A DNA stretch of 64,000 bases from an uncultured Lachnospiraceae bacterium (GTDB taxonomy: Bacteria; Bacillota; Clostridia; Lachnospirales; Lachnospiraceae): positions 1 through 64,000 of the forward strand of contig CAJUKA010000008.1 of assembly GCA_910586585.1 (NCBI GenBank), given 5' to 3'. Every line of letters begins with the position of its first letter. Within the stretch, counting starts at the first letter, position 1. The notes under the pieces are model-generated. The model worked only from the letters and a program-made list of their open reading frames with translations. It did no database searches and had not been told where the DNA came from. This document shows positions 9,574 to 17,545 of this stretch, piece after piece. The position numbers were made by a program, and so were the translations under genes.

Positions 9574-10094
9574 TAATTATACTTCACCTCAACTCTTCTC
9601 TACCTTTCATTCCTTTTGGCAAACACAAATCTTTTATACAATATTTGCTGAATACACAATAATAAAATAAATTTGCCATATAACATACATGTCTCTTTAA
9701 TATATTTATATTCATCTTTTCATTTTTTATACTCTCATCCACTGTACTCTCTTTGCCTATCAAATGCTTATTGTTTTTATGATATTACTATACAGACTGC
9801 TTTTTGATTCCTATTATTTGCAAACAGGAATTTTTCTAATAAAAATCATTGCACACCCACTTTATAGATAAACTATGAATTCCTTTGTTTATTCTTTAAT
9901 CATCTACAGATTATTCTGTATTCACCTATTGTTTGACTTCACCGAAAAAAGTGTATAGGTGTACCAACCTGATAGAGCGCGGCAATCAAAATATGTTCAA
10001 AACTAATATAATCAAAAAATTTGTTATCCCATCTCTCCGTATAAATATGACAAAATCATCTCATTTTCGTCATATTTATACGAACCTGCATACT
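9574..10094. other. AT-rich gap holding the presumed element end
   Basis: No gene is supported here. Base composition changes across this gap, from AT-rich on the left to clearly GC-richer on the right. The only clear structure is the 14-bp inverted repeat at 10038-10082, listed separately. Confidence 0.4.
10038..10082. repeat. 14-bp perfect inverted repeat near the composition boundary
   Basis: CGTATAAATATGAC (10038-10051) is matched perfectly by its reverse complement at 10069-10082 with a 17-bp spacer. It lies 13 bp outside the last gene of the recombination module and at the shift in base composition. It could be a terminator without a T-run, a recombinase binding site or part of an attachment region. 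I cannot identify the crossover dinucleotide. Confidence 0.5.
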
Positions 10095-10610
10095 CTATAC
10101 CATCCGCATCCCGCCACTCTGCTCTTCCTGTAGCTCCTCCAGCCCTTCCTTTTGACCGTCTCCCTGAATCACCCCATCTTCGATCAACATCTGCTCACAT
10201 TCCTTTAACAGTGCAAGCCAGTCCTCCCTGATATTCTTTGGATAATGGTATAGATACGAGTAATCCTTACTGGGTGTGCTCCATTCAAAATTATATTTGA
10301 TATTCTGTGGCGTAATCTGGTAGCTGTCTCCCTTTTGTTTCCTGATCTCTTTTTCGAGCTCCATACGCATCTGATAGTGTTCCTCATCCCTTGGTTTTGC
10401 CCTTTCGATATTCTGGGCAAGACTGTATCTTTTGCTAAATTCACAGTCCTTGTCAACCAGCTCGCCTTTCCTCCAGTCATACCCGTTCCCGATGGTACAG
10501 AACAGATGGTTCAGACAATGTTTCCTTGATGGAAATAACTCTGGATAAAAGTCCATCATAAATTGTAACGTTTCTTCTGCTTTCACTTTCTCTTCTCTCC
10601 TCTGCTTCAT
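10095..10610 (-). CDS. Hypothetical protein at the outer edge of the recombination module
   Basis: This 171-residue hydrophilic protein has no motif I recognise. It is rich in Glu, Lys and Tyr with no membrane segment, and ends in a Glu/Gly-rich tail. The early part contains 'FPSRKHCLNHLFCTIGNGY', whose Cys and His residues might bind metal. It follows the last recombinase gene in the same direction, but a terminator (10681-10705) and a second hairpin lie between them, so it may be a separate unit. I recall similar-looking proteins at recombinase ends of clostridial ICEs, from memory only. Confidence 0.55.
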   Translation of the reverse strand: MKQRREEKVKAEETLQFMMDFYPELFPSRKHCLNHLFCTIGNGYDWRKGELVDKDCEFSKRYSLAQNIERAKPRDEEHYQMRMELEKEIRKQKGDSYQITPQNIKYNFEWSTPSKDYSYLYHYPKNIREDWLALLKECEQMLIEDGVIQGDGQKEGLEELQEEQSGGMRMV

Positions 10611-10680
10611 TTTATTTTTTTGCTACAGACCACAACCCTGTCTGCTTTCAATGCACTTCTGCATTACTGCTTACGCCAAC

Positions 10681-10705
10681 AATAAAACACCCGATATGGT
10701 CGGGC
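10681..10705 (-). terminator. Terminator after the recombinase operon
   Basis: On the minus strand CCCGA-loop-TCGGG is followed by TGTTTTATT. The stem uses 10690-10694 and 10700-10704. It lies about 70 bp past the stop of the last recombinase gene. Confidence 0.6.
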
Positions 10706-10727
10706 ATTTTATTCTTACCGTAAACCG

Positions 10728-10765
10728 GCAGGAATAACATTTCCATATTCATATGTTATTCCTGC
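10728..10765. repeat. 13-bp inverted repeat after the recombinase stop
   Basis: GCAGGAATAACAT (10728-10740) pairs with its reverse complement at 10753-10765 across a 12-bp AT-rich loop. It begins 7 bp past the recombinase stop codon. It may protect the 3' end of the transcript or act with the terminator that follows. Confidence 0.55.
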
Positions 10766-10771
10766 TCCATG

Positions 10772-12412
10772 TTACTCATTTACAATCTCCTGCTCCATCA
10801 CAATTCCTGACTGGAACTGTATCTCTATCCTGTCTGCAGAGATTACCCTGATACCCGCAATCAGCCTTCTCACAAGGTCGTTGTCAAACTCCGGGATCTG
10901 GCAAGTGCTTGCGCTGATAAAGGCATCCATATCCTTTACACGCTGTTCGTAATTTTCTGCAAGCTTTTTCTTTCTTGCCACTTCTGCCTGCTCTTCTTTG
11001 AGGGCACTGATTTCCTCCGCAATTTTACGATACTGTTCATCAAATTCTTGTGAGTAATTCCCTGCTTTCGCGTTTTCCGCTATCAGCGCAACCATTTCTT
11101 TCTGCTTTGCCTTGATCCGGTCGCTGTAATCGTCAGACTGCTGTTCCCTGCCGTAGCTGCCAATTACACGGATGACATTCTGGCGGAAGGCTCCGACAAA
11201 ATCCCCCTCGTTTCTGGTAATGCGGTGGATAGCTTCCATGACAGCCCTGTTCAGTGCGCTTTCTTCCAGGGTCTCGGAATCGCTGCATTGCTCTACACCA
11301 TTTGTCAGGCGGTTTGAGCATCTCCACACAATCTTCTTTTTGCCGTTTCTTGCCCATGTCACCCTGCGGTATTCCTGTCCGCATTTGCCGCACAGCAGGA
11401 TTCCGGTCAGCGCATATCCTGATGAATATTTGCTCTTTTGGTTTTTCTTTCTTGTGACTGCGGATTTGCACATGGCTGACCGCCGCATAATCTCCTCCTG
11501 TACCCTGAAAAATAATTCCTTGGATATGATCGCTTCGTGGTCATCTTCCACATAGTACTGTGGCACAATGCCGTTGTTGACAATTTTCTTCTTGGTCATA
11601 AAATCTACCGTATATGTTTTTTGCAGTAATGCATCTCCCATATATTTCTCATTTCGGATCATTTTTGCGATTACAGTTGCATTCCACTTGTCTTTTCCAG
11701 TTGCCGTCTTGATTCCCTTTTCTTCCAGATACTCGCTGATTTTGGCGGTGCTGTAGCCTTCCAGGTAAAGCCTGAAAATCAGGCGCACCACCTCTGCCTC
11801 CTCTGGTACAATGACCAGCTCGCCCTTATCGTTTTTGGTGTAGCCCATGAATTTATTGTGGTTGACAATGACCTGTCCCTTTTCAAAGCGCCTCACCACG
11901 CCCCATCTTGTATTCTCGCTGATATTCCGGCTTTCTTCCTGCGCAAGACTGCTCAGGATTGTCAGTAAGATTTCACCTGTACCGTCTAAGGTATTGACAC
12001 CCTCCTTTTCGAATACCACTGCTACGTTCTTTTCCTTCAGCTGGCGGATGGTGGTGAGCGCGTCAACAGTGTTTCTTGCGAAGCGGCTCACGGACTTGGT
12101 CAGGATCATATCAATTTTACCGTCAAGCGCATCCTTGATCATGGTATTGAAATCGTCCCTCTTTTTGGTGTTTGTCGCGCTTTTACCGTCATCGGCGTAG
12201 ATCCCCGCATTTTTCCAGTTCTGGTTTTCCTCTATCTTGTTGGTGTAATATTCTACCTGCGCCTCGTAGCTGCTTTCCTGCTGTTCCAGCTCCGTGCTGA
12301 CGCGGCAGTATGCGGCTACCTTCAGTCGTTTTTCCGCAGCCTTCACACTGCGGTCATACTGCGGTTTGGCGGGTATCATGGATATTTTTTTCTTTTCTGC
12401 TGTTCTTGTCAT
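10772..12412 (-). CDS. Large serine recombinase (third of the array)
   Basis: The 546-residue protein has a resolvase catalytic domain with nucleophile Ser in 'AYCRVST' (Ser-39). The conserved 'TKSVSRFARNT' arginine tract follows near residue 106, then a recombinase domain, a zinc ribbon ('CGKCG' then 'CSNR...C') and a C-terminal coiled coil rich in Lys/Glu. This is the architecture of site-specific recombinases that integrate and excise ICEs (TndX/TnpX type). Its start lies inside the middle recombinase gene (59-bp overlap), so the two are probably translated in a coupled way. All catalytic residues I look for are present. Confidence 0.93.
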   Translation of the reverse strand: MTRTAEKKKISMIPAKPQYDRSVKAAEKRLKVAAYCRVSTELEQQESSYEAQVEYYTNKIEENQNWKNAGIYADDGKSATNTKKRDDFNTMIKDALDGKIDMILTKSVSRFARNTVDALTTIRQLKEKNVAVVFEKEGVNTLDGTGEILLTILSSLAQEESRNISENTRWGVVRRFEKGQVIVNHNKFMGYTKNDKGELVIVPEEAEVVRLIFRLYLEGYSTAKISEYLEEKGIKTATGKDKWNATVIAKMIRNEKYMGDALLQKTYTVDFMTKKKIVNNGIVPQYYVEDDHEAIISKELFFRVQEEIMRRSAMCKSAVTRKKNQKSKYSSGYALTGILLCGKCGQEYRRVTWARNGKKKIVWRCSNRLTNGVEQCSDSETLEESALNRAVMEAIHRITRNEGDFVGAFRQNVIRVIGSYGREQQSDDYSDRIKAKQKEMVALIAENAKAGNYSQEFDEQYRKIAEEISALKEEQAEVARKKKLAENYEQRVKDMDAFISASTCQIPEFDNDLVRRLIAGIRVISADRIEIQFQSGIVMEQEIVNE

Positions 12413-13472
12413 TTCTGCTCCTTTCTGTTATTTTATGATTGTCTGGCTGATATTCTACCTTTATGCTGCTCCCATTCAGGAACACGACCTTAGCTGTATT
12501 GTTTTTATAGATCACAATCCTTGTGACCAGCTTTCGGTAAAGCTCTTCATCAAACTCTGTCAGCTCATTCCTGTCCGAAAGGACTTCCTGAATCTTTCCT
12601 GTGCGGTAATCTGTATCATTTATTTCCAGAGTCCGGTATCTCTCCTGTGCCCTTTCATATATAAGTGTCATGATATCCGCATAACCATTTTCCTGCCTCA
12701 TATTCACACTGATATGATTATGCTCCACTCGTCCAGATTCCCACCCTGCTTCACCTGCATCTGCATTTTGAATGACACTCTTCATGCCCTGCATTTCTGG
12801 CTCTGTATCATCTTGTTTCTGCCTGTTTTTCGCCAGTTCCAGCCTGCGCTCTATTTTCCTGTATTCCATACTGACTGTTTCTTTTGCTGTTACAGGAGGG
12901 CGCATTCGCGTTTTGTCCTGTATCATCTGGTTGATGGCACTGACACAGACTGCTTTCACCTGCTCATCTGTGATCAAACCGCCTGTGCAGGATACATGGT
13001 TCTGATATATGTAATTTTTGCACTTCCATTTTGCTGTACCATCCCTGTTCTTTTTTCTGTTTTTAGGCTGGATATGGCTGCATACCTCCCCACATTCACC
13101 ACAGGTAATAACTCCCCCAAACAGAATTCGTTCGTCCCTTCCCGGTCTGTGGCTGCCCCTGCCTTTATCAATGCGTATCTGCTCCCTGCGCTTCTGTACT
13201 CTGTCAAACAGTTCCCTGTCGATCAGCTGCGGATAATATTCTGTTCCAAGGTAGTTGTGATTTTCAAGAATTTTCCCTATCGAAACATGTGTCCATGCCA
13301 CCCTGTCATGGGCGTTACATATTCCCTTCGCTTTTAGGCTCTTGGCAATCCTTGTCGTTGATATCCCGTTATCATAATCGTGAAAAATCTCTTCCACAAT
13401 CTTTTGGTGTTCTTCATAAATGGTTATTTTTCCATTTACGACTTTATATCCGACTGGCATGTGCCACTGCAT
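12354..13472 (-). CDS. Recombinase-like protein lacking the serine catalytic domain
   Basis: This 372-residue protein begins directly in the recombinase DNA-binding domain ('VGYKVVNGKITIYEEHQ'). It continues through a zinc ribbon ('CGECGEVC' and a later Cys pair) and a coiled-coil-rich C-terminus. The roughly 150-residue resolvase domain with its serine is absent. That is unlikely to be a recent truncation, because the ATG at 13472 has its own GGGGGAG ribosome site and the gene overlaps both neighbours (29 and 59 bp). It may be a DNA-binding partner or directionality factor for the two catalytic recombinases. That role is inference from architecture and operon position. Confidence 0.85.
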   Translation of the reverse strand: MQWHMPVGYKVVNGKITIYEEHQKIVEEIFHDYDNGISTTRIAKSLKAKGICNAHDRVAWTHVSIGKILENHNYLGTEYYPQLIDRELFDRVQKRREQIRIDKGRGSHRPGRDERILFGGVITCGECGEVCSHIQPKNRKKNRDGTAKWKCKNYIYQNHVSCTGGLITDEQVKAVCVSAINQMIQDKTRMRPPVTAKETVSMEYRKIERRLELAKNRQKQDDTEPEMQGMKSVIQNADAGEAGWESGRVEHNHISVNMRQENGYADIMTLIYERAQERYRTLEINDTDYRTGKIQEVLSDRNELTEFDEELYRKLVTRIVIYKNNTAKVVFLNGSSIKVEYQPDNHKITERSRNDKNSRKEKNIHDTRQTAV

Positions 13473-15087
13473 CTGCGTCTCCCCCTTTCTCTTTCATAAT
13501 GCTGTCCTGTTCTTTCTCCGTGAGTTCAAGACCGTTGTGCAGGCAGAATGTAATGTTGTGTTCTTTTGATATCCATATCTCTTTTACTGTCAGGTCAAAC
13601 AGGTTTTCATCAAACTCCCAAAGCAGCTCCTTCTGCCCTGCCAGCAGCCCGATTAGCTGCTGTGTCTGCACAATCTCCCTTGTCCGCCGCTGTTTCCCCG
13701 CAAGCAGTGTTCTTTTTCTTCTGCATTCCGTCAGCTGGTGGATCAGCTGGTTATTGCTTTCCATAAAAAGGGCAGAGTCCATATATCCTTTCTTCATTAC
13801 CTGATTTAGGATGCGGCTCTGCTCGCTTAAATTCTGTATTTCATTGTCCAGCTGTTCTATTTCCTCTGTATCTGCAATCCCTGCGGATAGTTCTGTTAAT
13901 CCGCTTAATAACGGTTCTAAAATGACGCCCTGATTGGTATATAGCTTGTTCCACATCACCATGAAAGCCTGCTGTATGGCATCTTCACGCACTGCCTTCA
14001 TGCTGCAGGCGTTTTTGTCACTGATATGTTTATGGCAGCTCCAGATAACCCTTTCATTGGGCTGTCCTATACAGAGCTTCTGCCTGCGGAAATGGCTGCC
14101 GCATTCACCGCAGATGATACGGCCTGAAAATAAATACCTGTTCTTGTATTTACCGCCGCCCATTTTCAGTGACCGGCTCCTGTATTCCATGATTTTTCTC
14201 ACTGCCTCTGCTTCCTCATGGGTGATAACCGGTTCATGGTCATCTTCTATCAGGTACTGGTTCCGTTGTCCGGTATTTGCTTTCCGCACAAACGGGAACT
14301 GTGATTCGGTGTATGTCCGCTGCTGCAGGCGGCTGCCTTCGTAAACTGGATTGGTCAGGATTTCCTGAATGGTCTTGTTACACCATTTTTCACCTGACCG
14401 TATGGTTGGGATTTCCTTTTTATTTAATTCTTTTGCAATCAGATAGGTGCCAAGACCGTTCAGGTATGCGTCAAATATCCACCGCACGGTTTCTGCTTCC
14501 TCTTCTACAATCACCAGCTCGCCATTCTCATCATTCTTGTATCCATAAGCGGGTGTACCGATAACAAATGTACCCTCCTGAAACCGTTTCTCTACTGCCC
14601 ATCTGTTGTTTCCTGAGAAATCCTCCGATTCCCCCTGTGCAATGGATGACAGGATGGACAGCATCAGCTCGCTTTTTTCAGTCAGTGTGTTGATATTCTC
14701 TTTCTCGAAAAGAATACCGACTCCGAGCAGCTTGAGTTTTCTTATGATCTGGATGCATTCTACGGTATTGCGGGCGAATCTTGTAATGGACTTTGTAAGA
14801 ATCAGATCGATTTCTCCATTCTCGCAGGCTTCAATCATTGCCTGAAATTCCTCCCTGCCCCTTACCTTTGTGCCAGTGGCTGCTTCATCAGCGTACATTC
14901 CTGCAAATTCCCATAATGGGTTGTTCTCTATTTTTTCTGTAAAATAGGCTACCTGTGTGGCGTAGGACTCTGCCTGTGCCTTGCTGCCGGTGCTGACTCT
15001 GGCATATCCGCACACCCTCAGTTTTGGTTTCCCGGGCTGGCTGGGTTTTGATGGCGCTGCGTTTATAATTGTGACTTTTTTTGCCAT
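13444..15087 (-). CDS. Large serine recombinase (first of the array)
   Basis: The 547-residue protein carries the serine recombinase catalytic domain ('GYARVST', Ser-32; 'TKSITRFARNT' near residue 100). A DNA-binding recombinase domain, a zinc ribbon ('CGECGSHF' and a later CxxH/C pair) and a C-terminal coiled coil follow. It is related to the third recombinase but clearly diverged. Its 3' end overlaps the start of the catalytic-domain-less protein by 29 bp. Together with the short SHOCT-like ORF upstream it forms the element's integration/excision operon. Which of the two catalytic proteins integrates and which excises cannot be told from sequence. Confidence 0.93.
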   Translation of the reverse strand: MAKKVTIINAAPSKPSQPGKPKLRVCGYARVSTGSKAQAESYATQVAYFTEKIENNPLWEFAGMYADEAATGTKVRGREEFQAMIEACENGEIDLILTKSITRFARNTVECIQIIRKLKLLGVGILFEKENINTLTEKSELMLSILSSIAQGESEDFSGNNRWAVEKRFQEGTFVIGTPAYGYKNDENGELVIVEEEAETVRWIFDAYLNGLGTYLIAKELNKKEIPTIRSGEKWCNKTIQEILTNPVYEGSRLQQRTYTESQFPFVRKANTGQRNQYLIEDDHEPVITHEEAEAVRKIMEYRSRSLKMGGGKYKNRYLFSGRIICGECGSHFRRQKLCIGQPNERVIWSCHKHISDKNACSMKAVREDAIQQAFMVMWNKLYTNQGVILEPLLSGLTELSAGIADTEEIEQLDNEIQNLSEQSRILNQVMKKGYMDSALFMESNNQLIHQLTECRRKRTLLAGKQRRTREIVQTQQLIGLLAGQKELLWEFDENLFDLTVKEIWISKEHNITFCLHNGLELTEKEQDSIMKEKGGDADAVAHASRI

Positions 15088-15176
15088 GTTTTTTCTCCTT
15101 TCCCTGTATTTTCAGGGATTATAAGCCCCTGTCAGCAACATACACTACCACACATTTTCAATAATATCTAGTGTTT

Positions 15177-15332
15177 TTACAGATATACTTCCGCTAATTC
15201 TGGGGAAAATGTCTCAATGTTTAAAGACCTGATTTTTTCCTGTTCTTCCCTGCTGATCAGCCCGTTTTCCTGCATCTTTTTTAACAGATATTCTGCCATC
15301 TTGTACATGACCTCATTGGCTTCCTTCTTCAT
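15177..15332 (-). CDS. Short SHOCT-like protein upstream of the recombinases
   Basis: A 51-residue ORF starts at ATG 15332 behind AGAGGAG and ends 90 bp before the first recombinase. The middle, 'KMQENGLISREEQEKI', has the pattern of SHOCT domains (short helical segments with G-x-I-S-x-E-E-F/Q). Such short proteins commonly precede serine recombinases in clostridial elements, as I recall. It is probably a small DNA- or protein-binding accessory factor. Confidence in its being coding comes from the good ribosome site and the regular amphipathic sequence. Confidence 0.75.
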   Translation of the reverse strand: MKKEANEVMYKMAEYLLKKMQENGLISREEQEKIRSLNIETFSPELAEVYL

Positions 15333-15378
15333 TTCTGTTGTACTCCTCTTTCATCTCAACGATAATCATTTCAGTTCT

Positions 15379-15486
15379 TCAGTCTGTCTGGTAGTTTCCT
15401 GCGATGGTGTACGCAACACCTGCCGTGAATATTCCTGCCACGATTATCACAGCCACTACACAGACTGCTCCAATAATCCATTTCAT
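15379..15486 (-). CDS. Tiny single-pass membrane peptide
   Basis: This 35-residue ORF (ATG 15486, preceded by GGGAGGAAAT) is almost entirely one hydrophobic helix ('IIGAVCVVAVIIVAGIF') with a short polar tail. It lies 46 bp upstream of the SHOCT-like ORF on the same strand. An overlapping frame from an ATG 8 bp upstream is less protein-like. Function unknown; a membrane-active peptide or regulatory leader is possible. Confidence 0.5.
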   Translation of the reverse strand: MKWIIGAVCVVAVIIVAGIFTAGVAYTIAGNYQTD

Positions 15487-15557
15487 ATCGCATTTCCTCC
15501 CATTTCACAAATAGATTGTTTTAGTATCAATCGTGCTCATACTTAGCCACACAAGAA

Positions 15558-15585
15558 TGCGGCGGAATACTTCCCCTCCGCCGCA
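15558..15585 (-). repeat. GC-rich hairpin in the recombinase leader
   Basis: TGCGGCGGA (15558-15566) pairs with TCCGCCGCA (15577-15585). On the minus strand the loop reads GGGGAAGTAT and the stem is followed by TTCTTG. It could be an attenuator between the structured region and the recombinase operon. Confidence 0.55.
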
Positions 15586-15733
15586 TGGTTTCTGTGATTA
15601 AGTCTTATTGTCATAATCCTTCATTTCTAAAAAATCACTCTGCTCCTATTCGACACTACTCCCCGGAGCAAAATACTGCAAAGACAGACAAATGAAAAAT
15701 TAAAATGCCATTTTTTGCCTTTCTGTATTCTAT

Positions 15734-15890
15734 GGGCAGCAGCCCAGACTGTCTGCTGGCTGGCAGACATCACAGGAATCTCACCTCCAGCACTGCGTGC
15801 TGGCTAATCTCAAGGAGTATCATTATAGGCCATTTCCCTCTTTGCACCTGTCTGCCACGGACAGGCTGTACCCCGGCTTTCCCGCTCGGC
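15734..15890 (-). ncRNA. Candidate structured RNA upstream of the recombinase operon
   Basis: This stretch is packed with perfect hairpins and contains no credible gene: GGGC/GCCC (15734-15745), GTCTGC/GCAGAC (15751-15768), a 7-bp stem CCAGCAC/GTGCTGG (15787-15803) and CCTGTC/GACAGG (15847-15865). A GC-rich arm follows to about 15890. GGCAGAC at 15762-15768 can also pair with GTCTGCC at 15850-15856, so two exclusive folds exist. As minus-strand RNA it would be the leader between the sigma-like gene and the small ORFs preceding the recombinases. It may be a cis-regulatory RNA or a small RNA; I recognise no named class. Confidence 0.4.
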
Positions 15891-15893
15891 TCC

Positions 15894-16064
15894 TTAGATG
15901 CGGTCTTTTTTACACATTCCTAAAATGTGCAGGAGTGTCTCTGCGCCCCGGTTACGGCTCTTGAAATGGCTAATGTATCTGTACTGCTGGATATGGCTGG
16001 CACACACGATCTTTTTTGTGTATACTCTCGGAAGCCGCTGCCTCCGGCATTTGTCAAGGTTCAT
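15894..16064 (-). CDS. Possible 56-residue basic peptide
   Basis: The ORF from ATG 16064 to TAA 15894 encodes a very basic peptide rich in Arg, Lys, Tyr and His with three Cys. There is no clear ribosome site and it overlaps the structured region, so it may be chance. A 10-bp hairpin TTTCTGACAG/CTGTCAGAAA (16073-16100) lies just upstream, after the sigma-like gene. Confidence 0.25.
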   Translation of the reverse strand: MNLDKCRRQRLPRVYTKKIVCASHIQQYRYISHFKSRNRGAETLLHILGMCKKDRI

Positions 16065-16148
16065 GAGCGGGCTTTCTGACAGGCAGTTATCTGTCAGAAA
16101 TTTATCCCTTCATAAGGTACTCACACTAAAACGCATTTTGAGAGGGTA

Positions 16149-16574
16149 CTAATTGAAAAATTTTTTAATTTTTTTAAGTGACGCCTCCACGCTCTCCCTG
16201 ACTGACATGTCACTGATGCCTGTTTTTTCTGCAATCTGACGGAAAGTCATACCTTCAAAAAAATAAAGGTGCAGCCGCTCCTTTTGTACTTGCGTGAGTG
16301 ACTGCACTGCTTTTTGCAGGGTTTCCAGATCCATCTGGTGAATAATCATATCCTCCAGTGATTTTGTCTCACCTGCCATCTGTTCTTCCGTCTCACCTTC
16401 TATGTAACCACCTGCTGTGAGGTGGCGCAGGTCCCGCATTTCCTCTGCATGTTCCTCCCTGCGGAATAAATCTGTCAGTGCCTCATACACCTCATGGGAA
16501 ACATAGGTATACTCTGTCTCGCCGACAGCATCTTTATAAAAATCCTTAATTCTGATTCTGATCCATTCTGACAT
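16149..16574 (-). CDS. Sigma-70 region 4-like regulator of the recombination module
   Basis: I chose the ATG at about 16574 because GGAGG stands 8 bp before it, giving 141 residues; the longer GTG-started frame has no ribosome site. The C-terminal half is a clear sigma region 4 helix-turn-helix ('LTQVQKERLHLYFFEGMTF' and 'QIAEKTGISDMSVRESV'). Region 2 is missing, as in the small sigma-like ORFs of Tn916-type elements. It lies downstream of a LytTR-type operator and promoter and upstream of the recombinase operon. This makes it the likely relay between the agr circuit and excision/integration. Whether it acts as a sigma factor or a plain DNA-binding activator is unknown. Confidence 0.8.
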   Translation of the reverse strand: MSEWIRIRIKDFYKDAVGETEYTYVSHEVYEALTDLFRREEHAEEMRDLRHLTAGGYIEGETEEQMAGETKSLEDMIIHQMDLETLQKAVQSLTQVQKERLHLYFFEGMTFRQIAEKTGISDMSVRESVEASLKKIKKFFN

Positions 16575-16691
16575 CTCTGTGTCCTCCATTTCTTGTTTTT
16601 TGAAATGAAGGACACAGGTGGTCCTCTGGCACAGAAACCACATTCCCGGACAGAAAAAAACGGATGTATTCTCCACGCTGTGTATAGCATG

Positions 16692-16707
16692 GACGGATGC
16701 ATCCGTC
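16692..16707. repeat. 16-bp perfect palindrome in the sigma-gene leader
   Basis: GACGGATGCATCCGTC is its own reverse complement and lies in the transcribed leader, about 110 bp downstream of the -10 box. A further partial copy (ACATCCG) follows. It may be an operator for autoregulation or an RNA hairpin. Confidence 0.4.
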
Positions 16708-16808
16708 TGTCAGATCTATTTATTTTTACATTCCAGCAGTCTCTTTTAACAAGGGCTGGATATCCCGTTTCCTGTCCTGTCAACCTCTTTACTCCCTTAC
16801 CTCGTGGA

Positions 16809-16837
16809 ACTATACCCGTAAGGAAGCAGCGTTTCAA
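16809..16837 (-). promoter_or_regulatory. Promoter of the sigma-like gene
   Basis: TTGAAA (16832-16837) and TATAGT (16809-16814) on the minus strand are separated by exactly 17 bp. The leader to the sigma-like gene is about 230 nt. The promoter lies between the agrB terminator and the sigma-like gene, so this transcription unit is independent of agrB. Confidence 0.65.
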
Positions 16838-16842
16838 CCATT

Positions 16843-16874
16843 GTGTAATAAGTCTTACGTTAGCTGTAAAAATT
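16843..16874 (-). promoter_or_regulatory. LytTR/AgrA-type operator upstream of the sigma-like gene
   Basis: Two direct half-sites (16843-16853 and 16864-16874) repeat with a 21-bp period, two helical turns, as is usual for AgrA-family LytTR sites. The proximal half-site ends 5 bp upstream of the -35 box. Positions 16844-16869 are identical over 26 bp to 17775-17800 before agrD. The binding protein is most likely the LytTR regulator encoded at 19114-19818. Confidence 0.65.
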
Positions 16875-16910
16875 TACTTTATTAATTGAAATATCAAGCA
16901 ATATAAATAC

Positions 16911-16958
16911 AAAAAAATCCCTTCCGTTTTCTACCACCCGGAAGGGATTTCTATTTTT
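16911..16958. terminator. Strong bidirectional terminator after agrB
   Basis: AAATCCCTTCCG (16915-16926) pairs with CGGAAGGGATTT (16939-16950). T-runs follow on both strands. It begins directly after the agrB stop codon and separates agrB from the sigma-like gene unit. Confidence 0.85.
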
Positions 16959-17543
16959 TTATCTTCGTTTTTCCATATGAAATTGTATAAAAAATTTGGC
17001 TTTGCCCGCCAGCATGAAAACAGCAGTAATACAGATACTTTCATAAACTGCACAGGCACAGTCCTGATACCCAAGGTACCACAACAGCGAAAACACAGCC
17101 ACCTGCAATGCAGTTATCGTTCTCGCACACCTGCCAAAGTGTTTTTTCTCTTTCTGGTCAAGCCTTCTGTTTTTGCTGTGCATCGGGCTGAATATGATGA
17201 TTATCCCTGCCGCTGCCGCAAGTGTGAGCACTACCGCCAGAACAGACAGGCTGGCAAACTGCCCGCCCATATACACTGGAATAAACAATACAAGACTCGA
17301 ACCGATATAGCAGAACAGGCTGTCGTCACAGTGAAAACCACCAGTAAAGCTGCGAAGAGTCATAAAAGAAAGCGTAAACACACATACTACCAGAAGCTGC
17401 TCTGTAAACAGCCCGATCAGGAATGCTGTAATAAGATTCAGCAGTATGATACCTCCGCTGCGAATTCCATACTGGTAAATCTCACTATCCTCTTTCTCTA
17501 TAATCCCACGTTCCTGCATCCAGCGGCTTAACCACCCGGACAC
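16959..17543 (-). CDS. agrB: AgrB-family autoinducer-processing membrane protease
   Basis: The 194-residue product matches AgrB: several transmembrane segments and the cysteine protease motif 'RSFTGGFHCDD' with catalytic His-71 and Cys-78, seven residues apart as in staphylococcal AgrB. It cuts the AgrD precursor behind the future ring and helps form the thiolactone. The start is GTG at 17543; AGGAGG overlaps the end of agrD and sits 8 bp before it, so the two genes are translationally linked. A strong terminator follows directly. Confidence 0.92.
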   Translation of the reverse strand: MSGWLSRWMQERGIIEKEDSEIYQYGIRSGGIILLNLITAFLIGLFTEQLLVVCVFTLSFMTLRSFTGGFHCDDSLFCYIGSSLVLFIPVYMGGQFASLSVLAVVLTLAAAAGIIIIFSPMHSKNRRLDQKEKKHFGRCARTITALQVAVFSLLWYLGYQDCACAVYESICITAVFMLAGKAKFFIQFHMEKRR

Positions 17544-17545
17544 AG

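Noticed and set aside
16475..16837. 120-residue minus-strand frame overlapping the sigma-like gene
   Set aside because: It starts inside the promoter -35 region and overlaps the sigma-like gene in another phase; no ribosome site.
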